A DNA stretch of 64,000 bases from Beijerinckiaceae bacterium (GTDB lineage Bacteria; Pseudomonadota; Alphaproteobacteria; Rhizobiales; Beijerinckiaceae): the NCBI GenBank assembly GCA_024304885.1, contig JALJOM010000003.1:1336110-1400109 (forward strand). Direction: 5' to 3'. Both the position numbers and the translations under genes were made by a program. The notes below the pieces were generated by a model that worked only from the letters and a program-made list of their open reading frames with translations, was not told the DNA's origin and did no database searches. Shown here piece by piece: positions 36,611 through 47,969 of this stretch. How positions within the stretch are numbered: the first letter of the stretch is position 1; each line of letters opens with the position of its first letter.

Positions 36611-36831
36611 CCTCCTGCAATCTACGAAGCAACATATGCTCGTCTAGGTCCGGGCGGCCCGGGTGACCCGAGGGCAAAGGGGTGCCTGAAATGGCGGAGC
36701 GAGGCGAAACGAGTGGATATACGACGTCGAGCCGAACACGTCGGACGTCTGCGAGGCCGCCTGCGGAGCGCTGCGCGACGGCACAAACGCCGGTCAGCCG
36801 AACCAGTGCAGTGCCGACAAACGCTCCGCGG

Positions 36832-37800
36832 CTACCGGAGGTGCCCATCTCGAGCATCCGTGACGCCGTAGTCCCGCGCCTCCTCGGTGAGGGTCTTCGG
36901 CTTTATCCAGGTTCCACTCGTTTTCCAGCGCCAGAATTGCACATCCAAGATCACATGTCGGCGCAAAATCCGATATTTCCACTTCCACGTGTATGGAGCG
37001 CCCAGTAAAACTTTCAATAGATCCATACGAAGCTTGAAGAGGTTACCATAAAAAAAAGCGAGCCTTCTCCACTGGGACATCTTCCCGATCTTGTCGACTT
37101 CGGTCAAGAACGCGCTGGAGTTGTGCGATCTGTATTTTCGTAGGACCACGGGGAGCGCCACAATTTCACCCGAAGCGGCGAAACGCGCTAGCAAAGGGTA
37201 TTCCGATCCGGTCATCATCGTCGGTGCTTTCATGCCTGCCACTATGGAGTTGCAGAGTTTTGTCTGCATCAAGCCATAAATGCACAGGTGGACATTCGGA
37301 TATGCGAATTCGAAGAATGGAATACGCCGGATTTCCCAAGGCAGTGATTCCCTCGTGTCCTCCAATTTGTCTTCGCGCAGCTCGACCCCGAACTCGTCGA
37401 TAATTGCGAAGTCAACCGCGGCAATGACAGTTCGAGTGTTCCGGACCAAGTAGTTCACAGTATGCTCGAGAAAGCCTGGCTCTAGAATGTCATCATGAGC
37501 AAGCCATGTGAAGAAGCGTCCTCTCGCGTGTCGGACGACAAAGCCGAAATTCCAAAAAGCGCCGTAGTTTTTTTCATGCCTGATGTACTTGAGTCTGGAG
37601 TCATGTTTCACTTGCTCGAGACAAATCTCTCGCGTCGCATCGTTGGAGCAATTGTCAGCTATAATCAGCTCGAAATCGGTGAAAGTCTGGTTCAGCACCG
37701 AGGCGATCGCCTCGCGAATGAATCGCTCACCATTATAGACCGGCATGCCGATGGTGACTGCAGGCGCTTTGGCTTGTTCTTCGTGTTGAGCTATTGACAT
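36832..37800 (-). CDS. Family 2 glycosyltransferase
   Basis: 322 residues. N-terminal TIGMPVYNGERFIREAIASV is followed by ELIIADNCSNDATREIC and the metal-binding TWLAHDDILEPGFL. The C-terminal third is rich in aromatic and basic residues and could associate with the membrane. The base composition is clearly less GC-rich than the chromosomal neighbours, which suggests acquisition by transfer, as is common for surface-polysaccharide genes. It pairs with the glycosyltransferase at 35678 on the same strand. Confidence 0.9.
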   Translation of the reverse strand: MSIAQHEEQAKAPAVTIGMPVYNGERFIREAIASVLNQTFTDFELIIADNCSNDATREICLEQVKHDSRLKYIRHEKNYGAFWNFGFVVRHARGRFFTWLAHDDILEPGFLEHTVNYLVRNTRTVIAAVDFAIIDEFGVELREDKLEDTRESLPWEIRRIPFFEFAYPNVHLCIYGLMQTKLCNSIVAGMKAPTMMTGSEYPLLARFAASGEIVALPVVLRKYRSHNSSAFLTEVDKIGKMSQWRRLAFFYGNLFKLRMDLLKVLLGAPYTWKWKYRILRRHVILDVQFWRWKTSGTWIKPKTLTEEARDYGVTDARDGHLR

Positions 37801-38153
37801 CTCGAGCTGCCTGGCATGTCGTTCGGTCGACGAAGTGACGTTCTAGTCATGGAGGGCGGTACGAGATATCGGTTCTTGCTATGACTGGCCAGGAATAAAT
37901 CTCGGATGCTGTTTCAGCGGATGGTGTGCACCGGTCTCGATTCCATAGTGCCCAGCGAATGGGTGAGGTCGGTACTGCCGGATCCGGTGCAACGACATTT
38001 GGACGACCCGCACGATCAACGGCAAGGAGTGGAGCGCGAGCTGTGTGGCGGCTCGTGCCGCGAGAATGCGACAGGACGAGTTCGTGGAGCGCCTTGCGAC
38101 TCGGTCGGGTCGGAGGGCGCGCGACGTCGTACGAACGAGAGGAGACGACACGC
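37801..38153. other. Divergent intergenic region
   Basis: About 350 nt between the minus-strand glycosyltransferase and the plus-strand DUF6165 gene. I see no gene, known RNA or repeat in it. Promoters for both directions must lie here. Confidence 0.5.
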
Positions 38154-38540
38154 GTGCCCATCATGGTCGAGATCGCACCCGGCGAGCTGATCGACAAGAT
38201 CACGATCCTCGAGATCAAGCTCGAGAACATACGCGACGAGGCGAAGCTCTCCAACATCAGGCGCGAGCACGCGATCTTGACGGATGTGCTCGTCCGCGAG
38301 GTCGCGGCGACCGACGAGCTGGCACGCTTGACCGCTGCCCTCAAGGGAGTCAACGCAGAGCTCTGGCGGATCGAGGACGCCATTCGCGATCAGGAACGGG
38401 CGAGGACTTTCGGCGCGGAGTTCGTCGCCTTGGCCCGTTCCGTCTACCGCACCAACGACCGCCGCGCAGCGCTGAAGCGGGAGATCAACGATCTCTTGAG
38501 AAGCGAGATCATCGAGGAAAAGAGCTACGCGGCCTATTGA
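38154..38540 (+). CDS. DUF6165-family protein
   Basis: 128 residues from the GTG at 38154, with GAGAGGAG about 9 nt upstream; an ATG at 38163 is in frame. The sequence begins PIMVEIAPGELIDKITILEIK, the family signature, and is almost entirely helical and charged, with a likely coiled coil over most of its length. No function is established. Such genes often sit beside glycosyltransferase and surface-polysaccharide genes, as here, so a role in that process is a guess from context. Confidence 0.85.
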   Translation: MPIMVEIAPGELIDKITILEIKLENIRDEAKLSNIRREHAILTDVLVREVAATDELARLTAALKGVNAELWRIEDAIRDQERARTFGAEFVALARSVYRTNDRRAALKREINDLLRSEIIEEKSYAAY

Positions 38541-38592
38541 GCGGTCGCTCTACGGATCGCAGCGGGCGAGGGACGATGGCCGGAATGCCGCC

Positions 38593-39117
38593 ATGATGAT
38601 CCGCGACGAGACTCCCGCAGATCATGCGACGATCGCTGCGCTGCTTCGCGCCGCCTTCGCAGGCAGCGCCGAAGCCCGGCTCGTCGAGGACCTGAGAGCG
38701 GGCGGCCTCGTCATCTCTGCCCTCGTCGCGGTCGAGAGCGCCGCTGTCGTCGGCCACGTCATGTTCAGCCGGCTTTCGCTCGAGTTCGACGGGGTGCCCC
38801 GTAAGGGGGCCTCGCTCGCGCCGCTCGCCGTCGCCACGAGCCATCGGAGCAGGGGCATTGGCTCGAGCCTCGTGGCGGCAGGCCTCGAGCGTCTCGCGCG
38901 TAACGGCGTCGAGGCCGTCGTCGTCCTCGGAAGCCCGGCCTACTACGGGAGATTCGGCTTCTCGGCCGAGCTCGCGAGCCGTCTCGAGGCGCCCTTTCGG
39001 GGCGCGGCCTTCATGGCCCTCGAGCTCGTGCCGGGCGCGCTCGCCGGGGAACGCGGGAGCGTCCACTATCCCGAGGCCTTCGGCCTCGCGTCGCACGAAG
39101 GTCGCGACCTTACGTAA
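38593..39117 (+). CDS. GNAT-family N-acetyltransferase (YhbS-like)
   Basis: 174 residues. It opens with IRDETPADHATIAALLRAAF, and the acetyl-CoA loop is near residues 75-92 (LAPLAVATSHRSRGIGSSLV), followed by VVVLGSPAYYGRFGF, the typical wording of the YhbS subgroup. The C-terminal FMALELVPGAL is also typical. The acceptor is unknown. Start codons at 38593 and 38596 are adjacent and cannot be separated. Confidence 0.9.
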   Translation: MMIRDETPADHATIAALLRAAFAGSAEARLVEDLRAGGLVISALVAVESAAVVGHVMFSRLSLEFDGVPRKGASLAPLAVATSHRSRGIGSSLVAAGLERLARNGVEAVVVLGSPAYYGRFGFSAELASRLEAPFRGAAFMALELVPGALAGERGSVHYPEAFGLASHEGRDLT

Positions 39118-39212
39118 GTTTCATGCCGCCGAAATGGCGGAGCAATGCGACAGGCCCTATCTCATCGTCAGCGCGGCTCGGCCCGCTCGACGTCCTGAAG
39201 GAGTGTAGAACG

Positions 39213-40757
39213 ATGCTCGATATTCGGTTGCCTCGGTCAGATGCCGCAGGCGCATCCCGCACTGTGCCAAGCAGCGGGCGCAAGCTCCGTGCGGCGCTGC
39301 TCGGCGCCGTGGCGACGGCCGCGGTCGCCGGCATGCTCGTCGATGGCCTCGGTCTTTCCGGGCAGGCTCTCGCTGCGCCTGCCGCGATCGACGCCCCGGT
39401 TCCGTCTTCGGTGCCGGCCTCCTTCGCCGATGTCGTCGAACGGGTCCGTCCCGCGGTTGTCTCGGTCAAGGTGAAGGCCACCGAGACCGCCGAAGCCGAC
39501 GACGAGTCCGATATGCCGCAATTCACCCCGGGTGACCCGCTCGAGCGCTTCTTCCGGCGCTTCGGCGAGGAGTCCCCGTTCAAGCGCCGCGGCAAGCCGC
39601 ACAAGGTGCAGTCGCAGGGCTCCGGCTTCATCATCTCGCCGGACGGCTATGTCGTCACCAATAATCATGTCGTCGAGAACGCCACCGAGGTGTCCTTGAC
39701 CATGGAGGACGGCAAGACTGTCCCGGCGACCGTCGTCGGGACCGACAAGAAGACCGACCTCGCGCTGCTGAAGATCTCGCAGTCGGGAACCTATCCGCAT
39801 GTCGGATTCGGCACCGCGGTCCCGCGGGTCGGCGACTGGGTCATCGCGGTCGGCAACCCGTTCGGGCTCGGCGGCACCGTGACGGCCGGGATCGTCTCCG
39901 CGCGCGGGCGCGACATCGGCTCCGGCCCCTATGACGACTTCCTGCAGATCGATGCGCCGGTGAACCGCGGTAACTCGGGCGGCCCGACCTTCAATCTCCA
40001 AGGCCAGGTCGTCGGCGTGAACACCGCGATCTTCTCGCCGACCGGCGGAAGCGTCGGCATCGGCTTCGCCATTCCCGCGGAGACCGTGCAGTCGGTCGTC
40101 GCGGCGCTGAAGGACAAGGGCTCGGTCGCGCGCGGCTGGATCGGCGTCCATATCCAGCCCGTGACCCAGGAGATCGCCGACAGCCTCGGGCTCAAGTCCA
40201 CCAAGGGGGCGCTCGTCGCCGAGGCTCAGCCGGATTCGCCGGCCAAGGCCGCGGGCCTCAAGTCCGGCGACGTGATCCTCGGGATCGACGGTGAGCGCAT
40301 CGACGGGCCGCGTGAGCTCGCCCGCAAGGTCGCGGCCCTCGGACCGGGCAAGAAGACCGAGCTCACCTATTGGCACGACGGATCGGAAAAGACCGTCAGC
40401 GTCAAGCTCGGGGCCTTGCCCGACGAGAAGGAAGCCCGCGCGACCCCCGGCGCGCCGCGCGACAAGAGCGCTCTCGCGGGGCTCGGGCTGACACTGGCGC
40501 CGGCGGACTCGGTGCCCGGAGCCGGCGGCGAGGGCGTGGTCGTCACCGATATCGATCCCGACGGGGTCGGCGCGCAGAAGGGCTTGCGCGTGGGGGACGT
40601 CATCGTCGAGGCCGGCGGGAAAACCGTCGGTAAGCCGACGGAGATCGCCGCAATCCTCGCCGAGGCCAAGAAGGACGGCCGCAAGGCCGTGCTGCTTCGG
40701 GTCAAGGGCGCCCAGGGCATGCGTTTCGTCGCCATCGCGACCAATCAAGCTTCCTGA
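39213..40757 (+). CDS. degP: DegP/HtrA-type periplasmic serine protease
   Basis: 514 residues from the ATG at 39213, with AAGGAG 9 nt upstream. A signal sequence (RKLRAALLGAVATAAVAGML, cleaved near QALAAPA) exports it. The protease domain carries the triad His152 (NNHVV), Asp182 (KTDLALLK) and Ser255 (GNSGGP). Two PDZ domains follow (about 300-390 and 410-505; the first starts near GWIGVHIQPV). It degrades or refolds misfolded envelope proteins. It is followed by a two-component pair and glnE, an order conserved in Rhizobiales. A strong GC hairpin lies after its stop. Confidence 0.95.
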   Translation: MLDIRLPRSDAAGASRTVPSSGRKLRAALLGAVATAAVAGMLVDGLGLSGQALAAPAAIDAPVPSSVPASFADVVERVRPAVVSVKVKATETAEADDESDMPQFTPGDPLERFFRRFGEESPFKRRGKPHKVQSQGSGFIISPDGYVVTNNHVVENATEVSLTMEDGKTVPATVVGTDKKTDLALLKISQSGTYPHVGFGTAVPRVGDWVIAVGNPFGLGGTVTAGIVSARGRDIGSGPYDDFLQIDAPVNRGNSGGPTFNLQGQVVGVNTAIFSPTGGSVGIGFAIPAETVQSVVAALKDKGSVARGWIGVHIQPVTQEIADSLGLKSTKGALVAEAQPDSPAKAAGLKSGDVILGIDGERIDGPRELARKVAALGPGKKTELTYWHDGSEKTVSVKLGALPDEKEARATPGAPRDKSALAGLGLTLAPADSVPGAGGEGVVVTDIDPDGVGAQKGLRVGDVIVEAGGKTVGKPTEIAAILAEAKKDGRKAVLLRVKGAQGMRFVAIATNQAS

Positions 40758-40829
40758 AGCCGCTGCCTCTCGGCTGACGAGCGCGCGCCGCCAAGGCCCC
40801 TTGCAGCGGCGCCGCGCTCCAGGATGCGA

Positions 40830-40854
40830 CAGGCCGGGAGCCTCTCCCGGCCTG
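40830..40854. terminator. GC-rich hairpin after degP
   Basis: An exact 11-base-pair inverted repeat CAGGCCGGGAG-CCT-CTCCCGGCCTG lies 73 nt after the degP stop. There is no T-tract, so it is either a weak or Rho-assisted terminator or an RNA-stabilising stem. Confidence 0.45.
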
Positions 40855-40922
40855 CTGCGCTGGCGCAGTTACCAGCGAGGTGGCCTCCGGCTCGCGTCGC
40901 GAACATGCGACAATGCGCGCAA

Positions 40923-40964
40923 GGAGAGCAGCTTCCGATCCAGCCGGATCGAAAAGTGCTCGAG
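40923..40964 (+). repeat. Short R2 fragment
   Basis: GAGAGCAGCTTCCGATCCAG and CCGGATCGAAAAGTGCTCGAG match the left terminal hairpin of R2. It lies 27 nt before the response regulator start. Confidence 0.6.
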
Positions 40965-40990
40965 CCGCCACAATCCTCTATAGATCGGTC

Positions 40991-41674
40991 ATGCGCATTC
41001 TGATTGTCGAGGACGACCCGGAAGCCGCGAGCTACATGGTCAAGGCCTTTCGCGAGGCGGGCCATGTCGCCGATCACGTCGAGGACGGGCAGGCCGGCTA
41101 CCAGCGCGCCCACGACGAGGCCTATGACGTGCTCGTCATCGACCGTATGCTGCCGAAGCTCGACGGGCTCTCCCTCGTCGTCCGCCTGCGCGCCGAGAAG
41201 ATCGCCACGCCCGCCTTGATCCTTTCGGCGCTCGGCCAGGTCGACGACCGCGTGACGGGGCTTCGCGCCGGCGGCGACGATTATCTCGCCAAGCCCTACG
41301 CCTTCTCCGAGCTGCTCGCCCGGGTCGAGGTCCTCGCTCGGCGGCGGCAGGCCGGGGTCGTGGAGGATACGGTCTATCGGGTCGACGGGCTCGAACTCGA
41401 CCGGCTCGCCCACAAGCTCACCCGGGACGGCAAGGAGATCACCTTGCAGCCACGCGAGTTCCGCCTGCTCGAATACCTGATGAAGCACGCGGGCCAGGTC
41501 GTGACCAGGACGATGCTCCTCGAGAATGTCTGGGACTACCATTTCGATCCTCAGACCAATGTCATCGACGTCCACGTGTCGCGGCTACGGGCGAAGATCG
41601 ACAAGGGGTTCGATCCTCCGCTCCTGCACACGGTCCGCGGCGCGGGATACATGATCCGTGACGGCGCTCGGTAA
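40991..41674 (+). CDS. OmpR-family response regulator
   Basis: 227 residues. The receiver domain (1-115) has the acidic pair in VEDDPEA, the phosphorylation Asp in LVIDRMLPKLDG (near residue 51), a Ser/Thr switch in LILSALG and Lys in LAKPYAF. The OmpR-type winged helix (130-225) has LQPREFRLLEYLMKHAGQV, VTRTMLLENVWDYHFDP and a VHTVRGAGYMI-like end. It overlaps the sensor kinase gene by 17 nt. Unlike most Rhizobiales names for this locus (FeuP, for example), I cannot assign a specific ortholog. Confidence 0.94.
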   Translation: MRILIVEDDPEAASYMVKAFREAGHVADHVEDGQAGYQRAHDEAYDVLVIDRMLPKLDGLSLVVRLRAEKIATPALILSALGQVDDRVTGLRAGGDDYLAKPYAFSELLARVEVLARRRQAGVVEDTVYRVDGLELDRLAHKLTRDGKEITLQPREFRLLEYLMKHAGQVVTRTMLLENVWDYHFDPQTNVIDVHVSRLRAKIDKGFDPPLLHTVRGAGYMIRDGAR

Positions 41675-43144
41675 GCTTTTTCGCACGACCGTCTTCAAGC
41701 TTTCGCTCGGCTATCTCGTGATCTTCGCGATCGGGGCCGGGCTCGTCCTCGGCAATGTCGGCGCGAACGTGAAGGCTTTGATCGAGGAGCAGATCGCGCA
41801 GACCGTCGCCGCCGATATCGCCGGCCTCTCCGAGCAATATGCGCAAGGCGGCATCCGCCGGCTCGCCGAGACGATCGAGAACCGAAGCCGCAGGCCGGGC
41901 GCCGGCCTCTATCTCGTCACGACCGCGTCCGGGGAGACGATCGCCGGCAATATCCAGAGCCTGCCACCGGACCTCATGCTGCGCTCCGGCCTCATCGAGA
42001 CCTTGTACGAGACACCCGGCGGCGGCCACGAGAAGCATCGCGCGCTCGCCCGAATCTTCATTCTGCCGGGCGGCTATCGCGTGCTCGTCGGGCAGGACCT
42101 CGAGGAGGGCGAGACGCTTCGCAATATCCTCAGCGGCGCGCTCCTCACCTCGCTCACCTGGCTCGTGATCATCGGGACGCTCGGTGGCCTCTTCGTCGCG
42201 AGCCGCGTCCTCAACCGGGTCGACGCGATCAATGCCGAGGCGCAGTCGATCGTCGCGGGTGATCTCTCCGGCCGCCTGCCGCTCGCCGGGACCGGCGACG
42301 AGCTCGATCGGCTGGTGCAGAACGTAAACGCCATGCTGGAGCGAATCGCGCTGCTGATGGCAGGTCTGAAGGAGGTCTCGGACAATATCGCGCACGACCT
42401 CAAGACGCCCCTGACGCGCCTGCGCGGGCGCGCCGAGCACGCCTTGCGGATGGCCGCGAGCCCCGAGGACTATCGCGGCGCGCTCGAGAAGGTGCTCGAG
42501 GAATCCGACCGGCTCATCCAGATTTTCGACGCGCTGCTCGCGATCGCGAGGGCCGAGGCGGGTGCGGGCCGGGAAGGGATGGTCGATTTCGACGCGGCGG
42601 CGGTGGCGCGCGACGTGGGAGAGCTCTACGAGCCCGTCGCCGAGGAGCGCGGCATCACGCTCGTGGTCCGGGCGCCGGAGGGCCTGTCCCTGCACGGCAG
42701 CCGTGAGCTCATCGGCCAGGCGCTGGCCAATCTCGTGGACAATGCGCTGAAATACGGTGACCGGAACGGGGGGCGAGCCGCCCCCTCGCGCTTTCTCGAA
42801 GGCGGCATCTTGGGACCCTTGGCCGCGAGCGCTACGAAGTCCGTCGAGATCGTCGCGGAACGCCGCGCCGGCAGGATCGAGTTCAGCGTCGCGGATCGCG
42901 GCCCGGGCATCGCGGAGAAGGATCGGCCGCGCGTGCTCGACCGGTTCGTCCGCCTCGAGAATGCTCGGTCGCGGCCGGGCTCCGGCCTCGGACTCTCGCT
43001 TGCCGCAGCGGTCGCGCGTCTGCACAATGGCACCTTGCGCCTCGAGGACAACAAGCCCGGCCTGCGCGCGGTCCTCTCGCTTCCGGCGGGTCCCGTCGCA
43101 ATGATCCCGCGCCATGGGCGCAGCTGCGTGAAAGGCGCTGCGGC

Positions 43145-43148
<4 letters not shown>
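41658..43148 (+). CDS. HAMP-domain sensor histidine kinase
   Basis: 496 residues from a GTG. Two membrane helices (about 14-35 and 155-180) enclose a short periplasmic domain. A HAMP domain (about 180-235) and a HisKA domain with NIAHDLKTPLTRLRGR follow. The ATPase domain carries NLVDNALKYG, DRGPGI and GSGLGLSLA. It is the partner of the overlapping response regulator. The stimulus is unknown; the neighbouring degP suggests envelope stress (inference). Its end overlaps glnE by 4 nt (ATGA). Confidence 0.94.
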
Positions 43149-46114
<2,966 letters not shown>

Positions 46115-46129
46115 TCGCCGAGGCTCGGC

Positions 46130-46996
46130 ATGTTGTTCTTCCGCGACGGCGCGATCTCCGACGAGGCGACCGGGCCTTTCGATCTCCGCGACCGAGGCCT
46201 GCTGCTCGGTGACGGCGTCTTCGACACGGCGCTTGTCCTCGGCGGGAGGATCTTCCGCGCAGCCGCTCATCTCGAACGTCTGCTTGCGGCCGCGCGGGAG
46301 CTCGGCATCGATGCCGACGAGGCCGCCGTCCGCCGCGCCGCCGAGACGCTCGCCGAGCGCGGCGGGCAGGGGGTCCTGCGCACGAATATCACGCGCGGCC
46401 CGGGGCCGCGGGGCTTGCGCCCGGCGAGCCCGCAGCGCCCCGCGATTTTTGCGAGCCTCGCCGAGCTTCCCGCGCAGGGCGCCTTCGCGCCCGTGACCCT
46501 CGGGATCGCGACGATCCGGCGCAACGAGACCTCGCCCACCTCGCGGCTCAAGACCCTGAATTATCTCGACGCCGTTCTCGCCGTCGGCGCCGCCGCCGCC
46601 GCGGGATTCGACGAGGCGCTTTTCTCGAATTGCGCGGGGCGGGTCGCCTGCGCCGCGGCGGGCAATGTCTTCGCCATCCGTGGCGGCGAGATCGCCACGC
46701 CACCCGTCGCCGACGGTGTCTTGCCGGGGATCGTCCGCGACTTCATCCTCGCGGAATGCGGCGGCGTCGAGCGCTCGCTCGACATCGCGGATCTGGTCAC
46801 GGCCGATGCCGTCGTCGTGACGAGCAGCGTGAGGCTGATCGCGCCGGTCACGAGGATCGGCGACACCGCTCTCGCATCGTGCCGCAACGAGGTGGTGAGA
46901 AAGATGCAGGAGCGCTTGTGGGCAGCGATCCGAGTCGAATGTGGCGTCGCGCCGCCGCTGCCTGTCGTGACCGACGCGGCCGAGACGGGCGGATAG
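46130..46996 (+). CDS. Class IV PLP-dependent aminotransferase
   Basis: 288 residues. The fold-type IV pattern is clear: DRGLLLGDGVFDTALVLGGRIF near the N-terminus, the PLP lysine at 141 in SRLKTLNYLDAVLA, and the SSVRLIAPV phosphate-binding region near the C-terminus. The group includes branched-chain aminotransferase, D-amino acid aminotransferase and 4-amino-4-deoxychorismate lyase. The short length and the absence of the branched-chain-specific motif do not allow a firm choice. It lies 15 nt after glnE in the same direction. Confidence 0.85.
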   Translation: MLFFRDGAISDEATGPFDLRDRGLLLGDGVFDTALVLGGRIFRAAAHLERLLAAARELGIDADEAAVRRAAETLAERGGQGVLRTNITRGPGPRGLRPASPQRPAIFASLAELPAQGAFAPVTLGIATIRRNETSPTSRLKTLNYLDAVLAVGAAAAAGFDEALFSNCAGRVACAAAGNVFAIRGGEIATPPVADGVLPGIVRDFILAECGGVERSLDIADLVTADAVVVTSSVRLIAPVTRIGDTALASCRNEVVRKMQERLWAAIRVECGVAPPLPVVTDAAETGG

Positions 46997-47004
46997 TGGC
47001 GATG

Positions 47005-47147
47005 GAGCTCGAGCGCTTTCCGTTCCGATGGACTCGAAAAGCAGCTCTATTTTCTTGTCTTGTCGCATTTTCGCATAGCGATGTCGCTGTTGCGATACAT
47101 CGCCAGCGAAATGCGAACCGGAGGCCACTTCGCTGGAAAATGCTCTT
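47005..47147 (+). repeat. Long-form R2 repeat over the comF start
   Basis: A long R2 copy with an extended central arm (GTCGCATTTTCGCATAGCG, GATGTCGCTGTTGCGATACATCG, CCAGCGAAATGCG). It ends in CCACTTCGCTGGAAAATGCTC. The last 15 nt are in frame with comF. Where most copies read GGTGTCC, this one reads GGAGGCC, giving a Shine-Dalgarno-like GGAGG. Confidence 0.8.
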
Positions 47148-47945
47148 GGTCTGGCCACCTTCCGCGAGCTTCCGCGACTCCTGCGGGTTGGCTTCGCGGC
47201 TCGGATCCTGCCGGCGCTCCGCGCCGCCGGTCGCATCGCGATAGATCTCGCCTTCCCGCCGGCGTGCCTCGCCTGCCGCAAGGCGACAGATACCGCGGGT
47301 TCGCTCTGCGCCGACTGCTGGGGAAGCGTCCGCTTCATCGAGCGGCCCTATTGCGAGCGGCTCGGAACGCCGTTCCCGGTCGATCTCGGCCAGGAAGGGC
47401 TGCTCTCGCCCGAAGCCGTCGCCGACCCGCCGGTCTATGAACGCGCCCGCGCGGTCGCCCGCTACGAGGACGGTCCGGTCCGGATCCTCGTTCATCGCCT
47501 GAAATACTACGATCGGCTCGAGATCGCCGAGCCGCTCGGAGCCTGGATGGCCCGCGCGGGAAGCGACCTCTTGCTCGATGCCGATCTCCTCGTGCCCGTG
47601 CCCTTGCACAGGAGCCGGCTGCGCTCGCGCCAATTCAATCAATCGTGCGCGCTCGCCGAGGTCGTCTCGTGCCGGTGCGGAATTCCGGTCGATCCCTTCG
47701 CGCTCGAGCGCGTGCGAAGCACCGCGTCGCAGGTCGGGCTGTCGCGCTCGCAACGTGCGATCAACTTGCAGGGCGCTTTCCGGGTGCCCGACGCCATGGT
47801 GCCCCGGATCGCAGGCCGCAGGATCGTGCTCGTCGATGACGTCCTCACCTCCGGAGCGACGGTGAATGCCGCCTCCCGCGCGCTGCTGCGGGCCGGGGCA
47901 CGCCGCGTCGATGTCCTCGTCCTCGCGCGGGTGTGCACCTCCTGA
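47133..47945 (+). CDS. comF: ComF-family phosphoribosyltransferase-like protein without a canonical start codon
   Basis: About 270 codons in one open frame. After a short N-terminus comes the zinc-ribbon part (PPACLACRK...GSLCADCW), then the region containing ERPYCERLG. The phosphoribosyltransferase domain has VPVPLHRSRLRSRQFNQS, the LVDDVLTSGAT PRPP loop and a C-terminal VLVLARV. Between the upstream in-frame TAG (47070-47072) and the body of the protein there is no ATG, GTG or TTG in frame; the first ATG is 47547, inside the domain. CTG at 47133, with GGAGG 8 nt upstream, is the best start I can find, and both come from an R2 repeat. The gene is intact apart from this and may be translated weakly or be a recent pseudogene. 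Confidence 0.8.
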   Translation: MENALGLATFRELPRLLRVGFAARILPALRAAGRIAIDLAFPPACLACRKATDTAGSLCADCWGSVRFIERPYCERLGTPFPVDLGQEGLLSPEAVADPPVYERARAVARYEDGPVRILVHRLKYYDRLEIAEPLGAWMARAGSDLLLDADLLVPVPLHRSRLRSRQFNQSCALAEVVSCRCGIPVDPFALERVRSTASQVGLSRSQRAINLQGAFRVPDAMVPRIAGRRIVLVDDVLTSGATVNAASRALLRAGARRVDVLVLARVCTS

Positions 47946-47969
47946 TCCTTCGCGCGGCGCGGTCCGCCG

